Shown here piece by piece: positions 29,250-38,008 of a DNA stretch of 64,000 nucleotides (the stretch's first letter is position 1; each line of letters opens with the position of its first letter). The notes below the pieces were generated by a model, which searched no databases, was not told the DNA's origin, and saw only the letters and a program-made list of their open reading frames with translations. This DNA comes from Caballeronia sp. INDeC2 (lineage in GTDB: Bacteria > Pseudomonadota > Gammaproteobacteria > Burkholderiales > Burkholderiaceae), in the NCBI RefSeq assembly GCF_023631325.1, contig NZ_JALQDG010000012.1, positions 202,919-266,918 on the forward strand, read 5' to 3'. The position numbers and the translations under genes are program-made.

Positions 29250-30440
29250 ATGGCCGACGCCGCCCGATTTAACTGGGAAGACCCGCTCTTGCTGGATCAG
29301 CAACTGACCGAAGACGAACGCATGGTGCGCGACGCCGCGCACGCTTACGCGCAGGACAAGTTGCAGCCGCGCGTCATGCAGGCGTTTCGCGAGGAAAAGA
29401 CCGATCCTTCGATCTTCCGCGAGATGGGCGAACTGGGCCTGCTCGGACCGACGATCCCCGAGCAATACGGCGGTCCGGGTCTCAACTACGTCTGCTACGG
29501 CCTGATCGCGCGCGAAGTCGAGCGCGTGGATTCGGGCTATCGCTCGATGATGTCAGTGCAATCGTCGCTCGTGATGGTGCCGATCAACACGTTCGGCAGC
29601 GAGGCGCAGAAGGAAAAATATCTGCCGAAGCTCGCGCGCGGCGAGTGGATCGGCTGCTTCGGCCTCACGGAGCCGAACGCGGGCTCCGATCCGGCCAGCA
29701 TGACGACGCGCGCGAAGAAGGTGCAGCACGGCTTCTCGCTCTCCGGCACGAAGATGTGGATATCAAACTCGCCGATCGCGGATGTGTTCGTCGTCTGGGC
29801 GAAGCTGGAGGAAGACGGCCGCGACGAGATTCGCGGTTTTATCCTGGAGAAAGGCTGGAAGGGTCTGTCGGCGCCGGCGATTCACGGCAAGGTCGGCTTG
29901 CGTGCGTCGATCACCGGCGAAATCGTGATGGACGAAGTCTTCGTTCCTGAAGAGAACATCCTGCCGGACGTGCGCGGCCTGAAAGGTCCGTTCACCTGCC
30001 TGAACTCGGCGCGCTACGGCATTTCCTGGGGCGCGCTCGGCGCGGCGGAAGCATGCTGGCATACGGCGCGGCAATACACGCTGGATCGCAAGCAGTTCGG
30101 CCGCCCGCTCGCGGCCAATCAGCTGATCCAGAAGAAGCTCGCCGACATGCAGACCGAAATCACCCTTGGCCTTCAAGGCGTGCTGCGCCTCGGCCGCATG
30201 AAGGACGAAGGCACGGCGGCCGTCGAGATCACGTCGATCATGAAGCGCAATTCGTGCGGCAAGGCGCTCGACATCGCCCGGCTCGCGCGCGACATGCTCG
30301 GCGGCAACGGCATCTCCGATGAATTCGGCGTCGCGCGTCATCTCGTGAATCTCGAAGTGGTGAATACGTACGAAGGCACGCACGACATTCACGCGCTGAT
30401 CCTGGGCCGCGCGCAGACGGGCATCCAGGCATTTTTCTAA
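29250..30440 (+). CDS. gcdH: Glutaryl-CoA dehydrogenase
   Basis: FAD enzyme that oxidises and decarboxylates glutaryl-CoA to crotonyl-CoA, in lysine, tryptophan and glutarate breakdown. 396 residues. The acyl-CoA dehydrogenase signatures [17 protein letters not shown] and [13 protein letters not shown] are clear. The catalytic base is Glu375 in [17 protein letters not shown], the position used by GcdH. It ends QTGIQAFF, as its family does. No CoA-transferase gene follows; it is a single gene under the divergent IclR regulator. Confidence 0.95.
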   Translation: MADAARFNWEDPLLLDQQLTEDERMVRDAAHAYAQDKLQPRVMQAFREEKTDPSIFREMGELGLLGPTIPEQYGGPGLNYVCYGLIAREVERVDSGYRSMMSVQSSLVMVPINTFGSEAQKEKYLPKLARGEWIGCFGLTEPNAGSDPASMTTRAKKVQHGFSLSGTKMWISNSPIADVFVVWAKLEEDGRDEIRGFILEKGWKGLSAPAIHGKVGLRASITGEIVMDEVFVPEENILPDVRGLKGPFTCLNSARYGISWGALGAAEACWHTARQYTLDRKQFGRPLAANQLIQKKLADMQTEITLGLQGVLRLGRMKDEGTAAVEITSIMKRNSCGKALDIARLARDMLGGNGISDEFGVARHLVNLEVVNTYEGTHDIHALILGRAQTGIQAFF

Positions 30441-30461
30441 GCAAGCCTGGTCACGATCCGA

Positions 30462-30490
30462 AAGGGCCGGCGCAATGTGCGTCGGCCCTT
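30462..30490 (+). terminator. Terminator of gcdH
   Basis: A 13-bp stem with one G-T pair (AAGGGCCGGCGCA / TGCGTCGGCCCTT) around ATG is followed by CGTCTTTCT, a weak T tract. Confidence 0.7.
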
Positions 30491-30697
30491 CGTCTTTCTG
30501 CCGTTTGTAACTTTCGATACGCGACTGAAACTTTTACGGGTCAGATCGTATCCATTTCAAGCGATGTCCATGTTTCGACGAGGCGCGAGGCGACTGGAAC
30601 GGAACCTGCGTCAATCCGCCCGGCAGGATGCACGCCTCCTCGTCAGCGATCCCATCTTTGGTTACGATGCGCGTAACCTCACCGATTGGAGCCTTTA

Positions 30698-31000
30698 ATG
30701 TCAGAACTCAACAAGGAGCGATTCATGTCGGATATCAAAACCGTACTCGCTGACGCCGAAGATCTCTTGAAGCAAGCGGCTACCGCCACCGGTGAACGCG
30801 CTTCCGAACTGCGCGAGACAGCCCTCACGCGCCTCAAGCAAGCGAAGGAAAAAGCCGCCGACGCGCAGGTCGTCGTGATCGAGCGAGGCAAGAAAGCCGC
30901 GCGCGCCACCGACGATTACGTGCACGAGCATCCGTGGGCGTCTATCGGCATTGCGGCGGGACTCGGCATGGTGATCGGGCTTCTGATCAACCGCAAGTAA
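30698..31000 (+). CDS. DUF883 (ElaB/YqjD-like) membrane-anchored protein
   Basis: 100 residues: a long amphipathic helical region (about 10-75, Ala/Lys/Glu-rich) and one C-terminal transmembrane segment with glycine pattern (WASIGIAAGLGMVIGLLINRK). ElaB and YqjD of E. coli bind ribosomes and the inner membrane in stationary phase. Two starts compete: ATG 30698, with GGAG 6 bases upstream and homologue-like MSELNKER, and ATG 30725, with a stronger AAGGAG. I prefer the first. It heads a three-gene operon. Confidence 0.85.
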   Translation: MSELNKERFMSDIKTVLADAEDLLKQAATATGERASELRETALTRLKQAKEKAADAQVVVIERGKKAARATDDYVHEHPWASIGIAAGLGMVIGLLINRK

Positions 31001-31178
31001 CGGCCGTTTCATCTCGATGGCCCGCGGATTGCTAACCTGCTTCTAGTCGCGGTCCCGTTGAACTGAACCGCGAGCGCCTTGCCCGGGCGCGCGGCTCGAC
31101 ACTCGCACCGGCCGGCCGCTTAATGCGCCGACCGGAACCACAAAAAAGCGGCATCAACGCGCTTCTCGCATACAAGCC

Positions 31179-31559
31179 ATGACGACCGATCGGCCCACGC
31201 AGCAATCGTCCCCCGGACCGCTGCGACGAATTCTGAGCTCCGCCTTCGCCATCTTCGAGACGCGCCTTGAACTCATCGGTATCGAGCTTCAAGAGGAGAA
31301 GGAGCGTCTCCTCGGCGTGCTTTTCCTCGGACTCGCCGCAATGATGCTCGCGATGATGGCGCTCATCTCGCTGACGGTGCTGATCGCCATTTTCTTCTGG
31401 GACACCTATCGCTGGCAGGCGCTCGGCGGCATCACGCTGCTGTATGCGCTGATTGCCATTGCGTGCGGTCTACGCGCGCGCAGCAGTCTGCTCGATGCAC
31501 CGAACATGTTCGACGACACGCTCGCCGAATTCCGCAAGGACCGCGACACGTTCCGCTGA
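31179..31559 (+). CDS. Phage-holin-family membrane protein, YqjE-like
   Basis: 126 residues with two transmembrane helices (about 42-72 and 80-100) after an amphipathic segment IFETRLELIGIELQEEKERLL. This fits the holin-3_6/YqjE family, which occurs beside ElaB/YqjD-like genes in proteobacteria. The holin name is by family; no lysis genes are nearby, so it is not evidence of a prophage. It lies 178 bases after the DUF883 gene and 21 before the next. Confidence 0.8.
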   Translation: MTTDRPTQQSSPGPLRRILSSAFAIFETRLELIGIELQEEKERLLGVLFLGLAAMMLAMMALISLTVLIAIFFWDTYRWQALGGITLLYALIAIACGLRARSSLLDAPNMFDDTLAEFRKDRDTFR

Positions 31560-31580
31560 TCTCCGCGCCCGACCCAAGCC

Positions 31581-32078
31581 ATGAGCCAACACGAAGACAC
31601 CTTCAAATCGCCCAAGCGCGACAAAATGCAGAAACTGCGCACGCCGCACATGCGCGCGCTGCGCAAGGAACTGCTGATCGCCCGCGCGGATGTCGAGCGC
31701 ATGGAATTGCGGCAAGCCACACACGATCTGCGCTCGTCCGTCACGCATTTCAGTTTCCTGCGCTTCCTTCTGCCGGGCGGCGGCTCGCGAGGCTGGGGCA
31801 AGCGCCGCGCGTCGTCGGGCGGTATCGGCGGCGTGCTCCGTTCGCTGCTCGGCTCGGGCAATATCGGACTGCTGCTCAAGCGGTACCCGATCGTCGGCTC
31901 GGTCGCGTCGCTCGTTCTCACCAAACCCGTGAGGACGAAGTTGCTGCACAGCGCCAAGCCCGTGCTCAAATGGGGTGGCCTCGCGCTTGCCGGATGGGAA
32001 GGCTGGCGCATCTATCAGCAGATGAAGAACGCCGCGCCCGAGACTTCGACCGACGCCGTCGATCCGACCGTCTTCTGA
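31581..32078 (+). CDS. Hypothetical protein, DUF3318/YqjK-like position
   Basis: 165 residues, basic. A helical N-terminus (RALRKELLIARADVERMELRQ), a Gly/Ser/Arg-rich middle, and hydrophobic stretches around LLKRYPIVGSVASLVLTKPV and WGGLALAGWEGWRIY. I think it belongs to the DUF3318 family seen after YqjE-like genes in Burkholderia, but I cannot confirm this. Position in the operon parallels YqjK in enterobacteria. Function unknown. It is convergent with the pilin operon. Confidence 0.7.
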   Translation: MSQHEDTFKSPKRDKMQKLRTPHMRALRKELLIARADVERMELRQATHDLRSSVTHFSFLRFLLPGGGSRGWGKRRASSGGIGGVLRSLLGSGNIGLLLKRYPIVGSVASLVLTKPVRTKLLHSAKPVLKWGGLALAGWEGWRIYQQMKNAAPETSTDAVDPTVF

Positions 32079-32088
32079 TTTCATCGCA

Positions 32089-32553
32089 TCAACCCTTTCC
32101 CGCCCAGCAGGACGTCGACTGTGCCGCATCGAGCGGCGTGGTCGATCCGGGCGGGTGATTCCAGCGTAGTCCGGTCGCGTCGATGACGAAGGCGCCGCAA
32201 GCGTCGTCCTGCATCGCGCCGGGTGCGACGGGCACGGCTTCGATCGCATAGCCGCCATTCGTCGGCGATTCCGGCAGCACCGCGACGCTGTAGGCCGCCG
32301 TCCCGCTGGGCGGCGCGCGATCGAAACCGGCGCCGAGCGTGAGCGTTTCACCGCTTTCCGACGTTTGCGCGAGCCGCGTCGTTTCGACGAACTGAACTGC
32401 GCGCGTCAATGCCGACGCCGCGTCGAGTCGATGCGCCTTCGCCACATGCGTTCGATACGTGGGAATGGCGAACGTCGCGATGATCGCGGCGACGCCCAGC
32501 GCAATCACCAATTCCAGCAGGCTGAAACCCTTTTTGTTCTTGCGTCCGTTCAT
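32089..32553 (-). CDS. pilE: Type IV pilin, PilE-like
   Basis: 154 residues. Class III prepilin leader: MNGRKNKKG then cleavage and FSLLELVIALGVAAI, with Glu at +5. The C-terminal half has a cysteine pair (DDACGAF ... STSCWAGKG) that would form the D-loop. It is the last gene of the operon, 9 bases after the pilX-like gene, and could be a minor pilin or a PilE-type subunit. The name is by similarity only. Confidence 0.85.
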   Translation of the reverse strand: MNGRKNKKGFSLLELVIALGVAAIIATFAIPTYRTHVAKAHRLDAASALTRAVQFVETTRLAQTSESGETLTLGAGFDRAPPSGTAAYSVAVLPESPTNGGYAIEAVPVAPGAMQDDACGAFVIDATGLRWNHPPGSTTPLDAAQSTSCWAGKG

Positions 32554-32562
32554 GTCGTTTCC

Positions 32563-33045
32563 TCAAAACGGCCTGGCGACGACGCGCCGCCAGTGCTGCG
32601 TGCTCACGCCATCGGCGATATCGGTCCGAAGCTGAAGCCACGCCTCCGAATCCGCAGTCGCGCCGAAACCTCGCGACGTGACCAGATAGGATCCGCTTCC
32701 CCACGATTCGATCAGACACTGCGGCGCGCGACGCGCATACGGCCAGGCCGGAAACGGCGTGATCGCGGCGGCGGTCGGCCCTTCGAACGATGTCTTCGCG
32801 CGCCATCGGGACGGTTCGTCCTTCGACTGGCTCGTCGACGGCAGCGCGAGGGACAGCATCCGGCTGCATCGGATCAGCGCGCTGTCCGCTGCATGGAACG
32901 CCTGCGCGCGCTCACGCGTCGCGATGGTCGCGCGGCCCGCCACGGTCGATGTCTGCAACCAGGCGCTTGCGGTCACCAGCATCATCGCTGTGAGGATCAG
33001 GACGATCGGCAACGTGGCGCCGTGTGTTCGCGAACGTCGCTTCAT
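32563..33045 (-). CDS. pilX: Minor pilin assembly protein, PilX-like
   Basis: 160 residues. N-terminus MKRRSRTHG/ATLPIVLILTAMM is a basic leader plus a hydrophobic helix; Glu+5 is absent (Ile), as is usual for PilX. The body holds the PilX-like pattern AADSALIRCSRML. Its ATG overlaps the pilW stop by four bases. It should prime the pilus tip complex together with PilV, PilW and FimT. Confidence 0.8.
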   Translation of the reverse strand: MKRRSRTHGATLPIVLILTAMMLVTASAWLQTSTVAGRATIATRERAQAFHAADSALIRCSRMLSLALPSTSQSKDEPSRWRAKTSFEGPTAAAITPFPAWPYARRAPQCLIESWGSGSYLVTSRGFGATADSEAWLQLRTDIADGVSTQHWRRVVARPF

Positions 33046-33830
33046 TGCGCGCCTCCGGATGTCATCGCCGGCGAATTGCGTATCGCGATGCGCCGCCAGA
33101 AAACCTGGCGAACGCGGCCGTCGTCGGCATACGTCGGCGAGCCGTTGCAATCGACATAGTTCGTTCTCCGCTTTGCGTTCGCGGCGAACCCACGTACGAC
33201 GACGCAAATGTCCGCGCCGTAGACATCGCGCCAGCGGTCGCGCGCGATACCCGAAGCGTCCAGTGACGATGGCGCGCCCGCCCGCCAGTACATCACGCGA
33301 ATCCGTTCGATGCCTTCGACCATCGGCTGGGACTGCTTGCCGCCGCCCTCGCAGTAAAGCTCGGGCTCGCCGGTCGAACTGCTGGCCTTCGCATAAAAGC
33401 GATTCGTGACGATGGCATCGGAGACGGTCTGGCCGATGCAATCCGTCGGCACGCCTGTGCTCGACGGCCATGTGGACACGACGTCGGCGGCGTAGCGAAC
33501 TTGCAGGCCGTCGGAATGTCCGGCAAGCGACTCGCACGATGCCGCCGACTCCGCGCCGACGACGCGGCCTTGTGCGCAACCGAATATCGATGCTTCGACG
33601 TTGGAATCCGGTCCGGACGCGAAACCGGCCATCTGAAGTTGCTGGCCCAGCATGTCGAGCGCGGTCGATCCGGCTTCGTGGATGCGGGCGGCGTCGGCGG
33701 CGCGATCGAACGCGGCGCGCTGCCCGCGATAAAGCGATAGCGACGCCGTCACGATCAACATGCCGAGCGCGAGCGCGATCGTCATTTCGAGCAGCGTATG
33801 GCCGCGCGATGAGAAGCAGCGTGAAGTCAT
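33042..33830 (-). CDS. pilW: Minor pilin PilW
   Basis: 262 residues with a prepilin leader (MTSRCFSSRG/HTLLEMTIALALGML, Glu at +5) and the long C-terminal domain usual for PilW, with several cysteines. The start at 33830 lies in an ATGA overlap with pilV; the frame continues to 33887 without support. It is part of the tip-priming complex of the type IVa pilus. Confidence 0.85.
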   Translation of the reverse strand: MTSRCFSSRGHTLLEMTIALALGMLIVTASLSLYRGQRAAFDRAADAARIHEAGSTALDMLGQQLQMAGFASGPDSNVEASIFGCAQGRVVGAESAASCESLAGHSDGLQVRYAADVVSTWPSSTGVPTDCIGQTVSDAIVTNRFYAKASSSTGEPELYCEGGGKQSQPMVEGIERIRVMYWRAGAPSSLDASGIARDRWRDVYGADICVVVRGFAANAKRRTNYVDCNGSPTYADDGRVRQVFWRRIAIRNSPAMTSGGAQ

Positions 33831-34210
33831 CGCGCGAACGCCACCGCGATGCACGAAGTGAGCGGTTTTGCCTGCGGCTCGGGGCACGGGTCGGACCGAT
33901 CTTCAGCACGCCAGCTCACCGTCGCGATACGCACGGCGTCCGCACGATCGGAGACCGTGACATCGCCCGCGGGCAGCATCGACGACGCCCTCGCCTGCCA
34001 TTGCGACACGATCGCGGCCCGGTCCGCGTCGCGGCGAATGCCTTCGACGACCGAATCCGCGATCAGCGCCGCACGTTCGCGCAGCAAAGCCGCCCGCTCG
34101 CCGCGCGCGAGCGCGCTTTGCACGGCGACGAGCCCGAGCGCGCTGACCGCCGCGAGCGTCAACGCGATCATCACTTCGATCAGCGAATCGCCCCGCTGTG
34201 CGCCCTTCAT
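33827..34210 (-). CDS. pilV: Minor pilin PilV
   Basis: 127 residues with the prepilin leader MKGAQRG/DSLIEVMIALTLAAVSALGL (Glu at +5) typical of PilV. The C-terminal domain is short. ATGA overlaps link it to fimT upstream and pilW downstream. Confidence 0.83.
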   Translation of the reverse strand: MKGAQRGDSLIEVMIALTLAAVSALGLVAVQSALARGERAALLRERAALIADSVVEGIRRDADRAAIVSQWQARASSMLPAGDVTVSDRADAVRIATVSWRAEDRSDPCPEPQAKPLTSCIAVAFAR

Positions 34211-34749
34211 GCCGACGCTCCGCAAGCGCCCTGCGTCATGCGTGCCCGGCCGCCTGCCGCGAGCCGTATGCATCGACGGGATGTGGCATTCGCGGCCGAA
34301 TCTGCGCCGCGCGGACCGAGGTCGAAACTGCGGAATCCGCCGATCACTTGCCCCGCGGGCGGCGTGAAAGACAGTTCGGTCGATGTCCCGGCGATGGCGA
34401 CCGACGTCATCGCCGGCTGCATGCGCAGGAGCGTCGAAACGCCATCGCGATCGACGAACAGGCCCCATCCGCACGACCAGTCGGTGACGCCGGCCTCGCA
34501 GCTTCGCCCGGCCGTCAGGCAATGACGCGACGCATCGATCCGGCAAAGCGTGACGCGCGCGCCGCGTTTTACGGCTTCGGCATGGGCCAGCGAGAGCGTG
34601 GAGAAGAGCGAGCGCGCCCGCGCATCGACCTGATCGCGCAGCTGCCAAGCGACGAACGACGGCGCGGCGAACGTCGCAAGGATCGCCATCACGGCGAGCA
34701 CCACGCACAGTTCGACGAGCGTGAAACCTTGATTTGAAGCGTTGATCAT
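34207..34749 (-). CDS. fimT: GspH/FimT family pseudopilin
   Basis: 180 residues. Leader MINASNQG/FTLVELCVVLAVMAILATFA with Glu at +5, then a GspH-type domain with Cys pairs (TLCRIDASRHC; SCEAG...DWSCGWGLF). The ATG at 34749 has AAGGA 6 bases upstream, better than the in-frame TTG at 34755. First gene of the operon; TAGATT about 40 bases upstream is a weak possible -10. Confidence 0.87.
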   Translation of the reverse strand: MINASNQGFTLVELCVVLAVMAILATFAAPSFVAWQLRDQVDARARSLFSTLSLAHAEAVKRGARVTLCRIDASRHCLTAGRSCEAGVTDWSCGWGLFVDRDGVSTLLRMQPAMTSVAIAGTSTELSFTPPAGQVIGGFRSFDLGPRGADSAANATSRRCIRLAAGGRARMTQGACGASA

Positions 34750-34914
34750 CTGCAATCCTTATCGATCGAATCGAGCCGAAAGACGCAATCTAGCGAAAAG
34801 GAATGCACGCCGCCATTAGCCGAATGGCCGAGTGTTCACGCCGCCCGATGCCCGGCACACTGCGCGAGCGAATGACAGAAAATCAGGCTTGGGAGGGAAA
34901 CGATGCGGAACGGA

Positions 34915-35397
34915 TCAGCGCTTGCGCGAAGTCGATTTCTTCGGCGCGGCACGCCGGAATTCTTCGAGCACGTCTTCGAATTCGGAGACGTCTTCGAAAC
35001 GCTTATAGACAGAAGCGAAACGCACGTAAGCGATGGTATCGAGCTGTCGCAACTCGTTCATGACGAGTTCGCCAAGACGTTCGCTCTGTACTTCGCGCTC
35101 GCCGCTGCCGAGCAGCTGATACTCGATGCGCGACGCGGCGGCGTCGATCGCGTCGGCTGCGACCGGACGCTTTCTCAGCGCAAGCTGCATGCTCGCGACG
35201 ATCTTGCGACGGTCGAACTCGGTGCGGCTGCCGTCCTTCTTGACGACAGTCGGCAGCGCCAGTTCGACGCGCTCATACGTGGTGAAGCGCTTGTCGCACG
35301 CGGGACAGCGCCTTCGCCGCCGAATGGCCGCGCCATCCTCCGACACGCGAGAATCCACGACCTGGGTATCTTCGTGTCGGCAAAATGGGCAGCGCAT
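34915..35397 (-). CDS. nrdR: Transcriptional repressor NrdR
   Basis: ATP/dATP-sensing repressor of ribonucleotide reductase genes. 160 residues: zinc ribbon with Cys3, Cys6, Cys31, Cys34 (MRCPFC ... RRRCPAC) and an ATP-cone domain (about 47-140; [15 protein letters not shown]). It follows glyA by 18 bases on the same strand, the usual Burkholderia order. Its C-terminus is basic and somewhat extended. Confidence 0.96.
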   Translation of the reverse strand: MRCPFCRHEDTQVVDSRVSEDGAAIRRRRRCPACDKRFTTYERVELALPTVVKKDGSRTEFDRRKIVASMQLALRKRPVAADAIDAAASRIEYQLLGSGEREVQSERLGELVMNELRQLDTIAYVRFASVYKRFEDVSEFEDVLEEFRRAAPKKSTSRKR

Positions 35398-35415
35398 CGG
35401 CGTTGTGCTCGCGAA

Positions 35416-36663
35416 TTAACGGTAGACCGGAAAACGCTTGGTCAGGTCGGCCACTTGCGCGCGCACGCGCTCGATGTTCGCCTGGTCTTCCGGATTGTCG
35501 AGCACGTCGGCGATCAAGTTGCCGACGATCTCAGCTTCCTTCGTGCCGAAGCCGCGCGTGGTCATCGCGGGCGAGCCGAGGCGCACGCCGCTCGTGACGA
35601 ACGGCTTTTCCGGATCGTTCGGAATGGCGTTCTTGTTGACCGTGATATGCGCGGCGCCGAGCGCGGCTTCCGCGGCCTTGCCGGTGATCTTCTTCGCGCG
35701 CAGATCTACGAGCATCACGTGGCTTTCAGTGCGGCCCGATACGATGCGCAGGCCGCGCTTCACCAGCGTTTCCGCAAGCACGCGCGCGTTGTCGATCACG
35801 GCCTGTTGATAAGTCTTGAATTCCGGCGACAGCGCTTCCTTGAACGCGACGGCCTTCGCGGCGATCACGTGCATGAGCGGTCCGCCCTGAATGCCCGGGA
35901 AAATCGCCGAGTTGATCTGCTTCTCGAATTCGGCCTTCATCAGGATCACGCCGCCGCGCGGGCCGCGCAGGCTCTTGTGCGTCGTCGTGGTGACGAAATC
36001 GGCGTGCGGCACCGGGTTCGGATATACGCCCGCTGCGACGAGACCGGCATAGTGCGCCATGTCGACCATGAAGTAAGCGCCGACGCTCTTCGCGATCTTC
36101 GACAGACGCTCGAAGTCGATCTTCAGCGCAAACGCCGACGCGCCCGCGACGATCAGCTTCGGCTTGTGTTCCTTGGCGAGCGCTTCGGTCTTTTCGTAGT
36201 CGATGTCTTCGGCCTCGTTCAGGCCGTAGCTCACGACGTTGAACCACTTGCCCGACATGTTGACCGGCGAGCCGTGCGTCAGGTGACCGCCTTCGGCGAG
36301 GCTCATGCCCATGATCGTGTCGCCCGGCTTGAGCACGGCGAAGAACACGCCCTGATTGGCTTGCGAGCCCGAGTTCGGCTGGACGTTCGCGGCTTCGGCG
36401 CCGAAGAGCTGTTTCACGCGGTCGATTGCGAGTTGCTCGACGATGTCGACATACTCGCAGCCGCCGTAGTAGCGCTTGCCGGGATAGCCTTCGGCGTATT
36501 TGTTCGTGAGTTGCGAGCCCTGCGCGGCCATCACGGCCGGGCTCGTGTAGTTTTCCGACGCGATCAGCTCGATGTGATCTTCCTGGCGACGGTTTTCCTG
36601 CTCGATCGCCTTGAGCAATTCGGGATCGACATTGGCGAGGGTACTTTCGGCTCTGTCAAACAT
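35416..36663 (-). CDS. glyA: Serine hydroxymethyltransferase
   Basis: PLP enzyme converting serine + tetrahydrofolate to glycine + 5,10-methylene-THF, the main one-carbon source. 415 residues, with the PLP lysine at 230 in [15 protein letters not shown] and the [12 protein letters not shown] and [12 protein letters not shown] segments. It is preceded by a 5' leader of about 270 bases that contains a ZTP riboswitch, so it should respond to folate/purine stress. nrdR is downstream in the same transcript. Confidence 0.98.
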   Translation of the reverse strand: MFDRAESTLANVDPELLKAIEQENRRQEDHIELIASENYTSPAVMAAQGSQLTNKYAEGYPGKRYYGGCEYVDIVEQLAIDRVKQLFGAEAANVQPNSGSQANQGVFFAVLKPGDTIMGMSLAEGGHLTHGSPVNMSGKWFNVVSYGLNEAEDIDYEKTEALAKEHKPKLIVAGASAFALKIDFERLSKIAKSVGAYFMVDMAHYAGLVAAGVYPNPVPHADFVTTTTHKSLRGPRGGVILMKAEFEKQINSAIFPGIQGGPLMHVIAAKAVAFKEALSPEFKTYQQAVIDNARVLAETLVKRGLRIVSGRTESHVMLVDLRAKKITGKAAEAALGAAHITVNKNAIPNDPEKPFVTSGVRLGSPAMTTRGFGTKEAEIVGNLIADVLDNPEDQANIERVRAQVADLTKRFPVYR

Positions 36664-36829
36664 ACGTTTTCCGTGAGATCAAAACAGGTTGACCGGATCG
36701 CGCGTGCGCCACGTTCGAAGCAGACGCAAAAGACGCTGGAAACCGATGGAGTCCAGGCGCGACGGATAGAGGATGAATCCGGTTTCGCGGAACGGACAGC
36801 CACCGGCAACGCAGCGACGGCGTGCGGAT

Positions 36830-36930
36830 CTCAGCTGCCCAGGCGAACGGCAAAACGACGCTCCGCGCTTCCTGGTGGGTCGCTCCACCTTGAATCCGAA
36901 GATTCTATCGCCAGTCACGCGGGGTTTGAG
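36830..36930 (-). promoter_or_regulatory. ZTP (pfl-motif) riboswitch upstream of glyA
   Basis: Reading the minus strand, the leader contains in order CGTGACTGGCG (about 36909-36919), a hairpin GGTGGAGCGACCCACC (36874-36889) followed by AGGAAGCG and CGGAGCG, and, after a linker, CCGTTCGCCTGGGCA (36836-36850). These match the conserved blocks of the ZTP riboswitch as I know them (GUGACUGGCG, GGUGGA...CCACC-GGGAGCG, CCGCCUGGGCA) in the right order and spacing. The class senses ZMP/ZTP and often sits before glyA, purH or folate genes. About 165 bases separate it from the ATG; no T-run terminator is visible there, so the switching mechanism is unclear. Confidence 0.85.
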
Positions 36931-36936
36931 CGTTGT

Positions 36937-36965
36937 AGTTTAATGGGCGGACTTGCTTTAGGCAA
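36937..36965 (-). promoter_or_regulatory. Promoter of the glyA-nrdR transcript
   Basis: On the minus strand TTGCCT (36960-36965), 17-base spacer, TAAACT (36937-36942). Transcription would begin near 36930, directly before the riboswitch. Confidence 0.65.
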
Positions 36966-37134
36966 CCGGCTTCCCGACCATTTCAGGGCGCATATAGGCG
37001 CCTCAAAAGCACGATCGTTCGCACCCGCGATTGCTTGCCGCGCCGCATCAATGGAAGTACCCTTTGCGCCGTCGACGGACGCGCTTCCCGGCGCGCTCCG
37101 GCTTTACTCATCTCATTCCGTTCGGAGTCCGCTC

Positions 37135-37881
37135 ATGATCGTTTTTGTCACCGGCGCGTCTGCCGGATTCGGCGCTGCCATCGCGCGCACTTTCGTGAAA
37201 GGCGGCCATCGCGTAATCGCCGCCGCGCGCCGCAAGGAGCGGCTCGTCGCGCTGTCGAACGAGCTCGGCGACGCGCTTCTGCCGGTCGAGCTCGACGTGC
37301 GCGACGAAAACGCGGTGCGCAACGCCATAGCGTCGCTGCCGGAAGCGTTCGCCCAGATCGATGTCCTCGTGAACAACGCCGGTCTCGCGCTCGGTCTCGA
37401 ACCCGCGCAACGCGCAAATCTCGACGACTGGAAGAACATGATCGACACGAACTGCACGGGTCTCGTGACCGTCACGCACGCGATCCTGCCGGGCATGATC
37501 GAGCGGAATCGCGGCCACGTGTTCAATATGGGCTCGGTGGCCGGCACGTATCCGTACATCGGCGGCAATGTGTATGGCGCGTCCAAGGCGTTCGTGCGGC
37601 AGTTCAGCCTGAACCTGCGTGCCGACATCGCCGGCACCGCGCTGCGCGTGACCGACATCGAACCGGGACTGGTGGGCGGCACCGAGTTTTCCAACGTGCG
37701 CTTCAAGGGCGACGACAGCAAAGCCGCGACGGTCTATAAAGACGTGCAGGCGCTCACACCCGAGGACATCGCCGATGCGATCTACTGGATCGCAACGCGC
37801 CCCGCGCACGTCAACATCAACGCAATCGAGATGATGCCGATCGCGCAAAGCTTCGCTCCGTTGCAAATTCACCGCGGCTGA
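37135..37881 (+). CDS. ydfG: NADP-dependent 3-hydroxy acid dehydrogenase YdfG
   Basis: 248 residues, the exact length of E. coli YdfG, with Ser134, Tyr147 and Lys151 at the same positions. Cofactor loop TGASAGFG (6-13); NNAGLALG; and the highly conserved C-terminal part DIEPGLVGGTEFSNVRF and NINAIEMMPI. The enzyme oxidises L-allo-threonine, serine and 3-hydroxypropionate-type acids. The start has CGGAG 9 bases upstream; the frame runs open far upstream by chance. Divergent from glyA. Confidence 0.95.
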   Translation: MIVFVTGASAGFGAAIARTFVKGGHRVIAAARRKERLVALSNELGDALLPVELDVRDENAVRNAIASLPEAFAQIDVLVNNAGLALGLEPAQRANLDDWKNMIDTNCTGLVTVTHAILPGMIERNRGHVFNMGSVAGTYPYIGGNVYGASKAFVRQFSLNLRADIAGTALRVTDIEPGLVGGTEFSNVRFKGDDSKAATVYKDVQALTPEDIADAIYWIATRPAHVNINAIEMMPIAQSFAPLQIHRG

Positions 37882-37902
37882 ATCCGAGATATGCCTAAGG
37901 AT

Positions 37903-37933
37903 TTGGCAGTCGTGCTTCCGGTTCCGGTAAAAT
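37903..37933 (+). promoter_or_regulatory. Possible promoter of the tol-pal operon
   Basis: TTGGCA (37903-37908), 19-base spacer, TAAAAT (37928-37933), upstream of ybgC. The spacer is long by two bases. Confidence 0.5.
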
Positions 37934-38008
37934 GCCGCCGATGAATATTTGTCAAAAAGCAAGCCGGAGCGCGCTCGAGCGCCTCCGCGCGTGCGGAGCG
38001 GCGCAAAG

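Noticed and set aside
31179..31559. Holin-family gene as a prophage remnant
   Set aside because: It is a YqjE-like membrane protein in a stress operon; no lysin, portal or other phage gene is near.
36820..36840. CTGAGAT in the glyA leader as a TPP riboswitch box
   Set aside because: The other TPP elements (GGGGTGC, ACCTGAT, GCGTAGGGA) are missing; the region fits the ZTP aptamer end instead.
36656..36918. Short minus-strand frames upstream of glyA
   Set aside because: They run through the riboswitch and leader, lack ribosome sites and show no family features.
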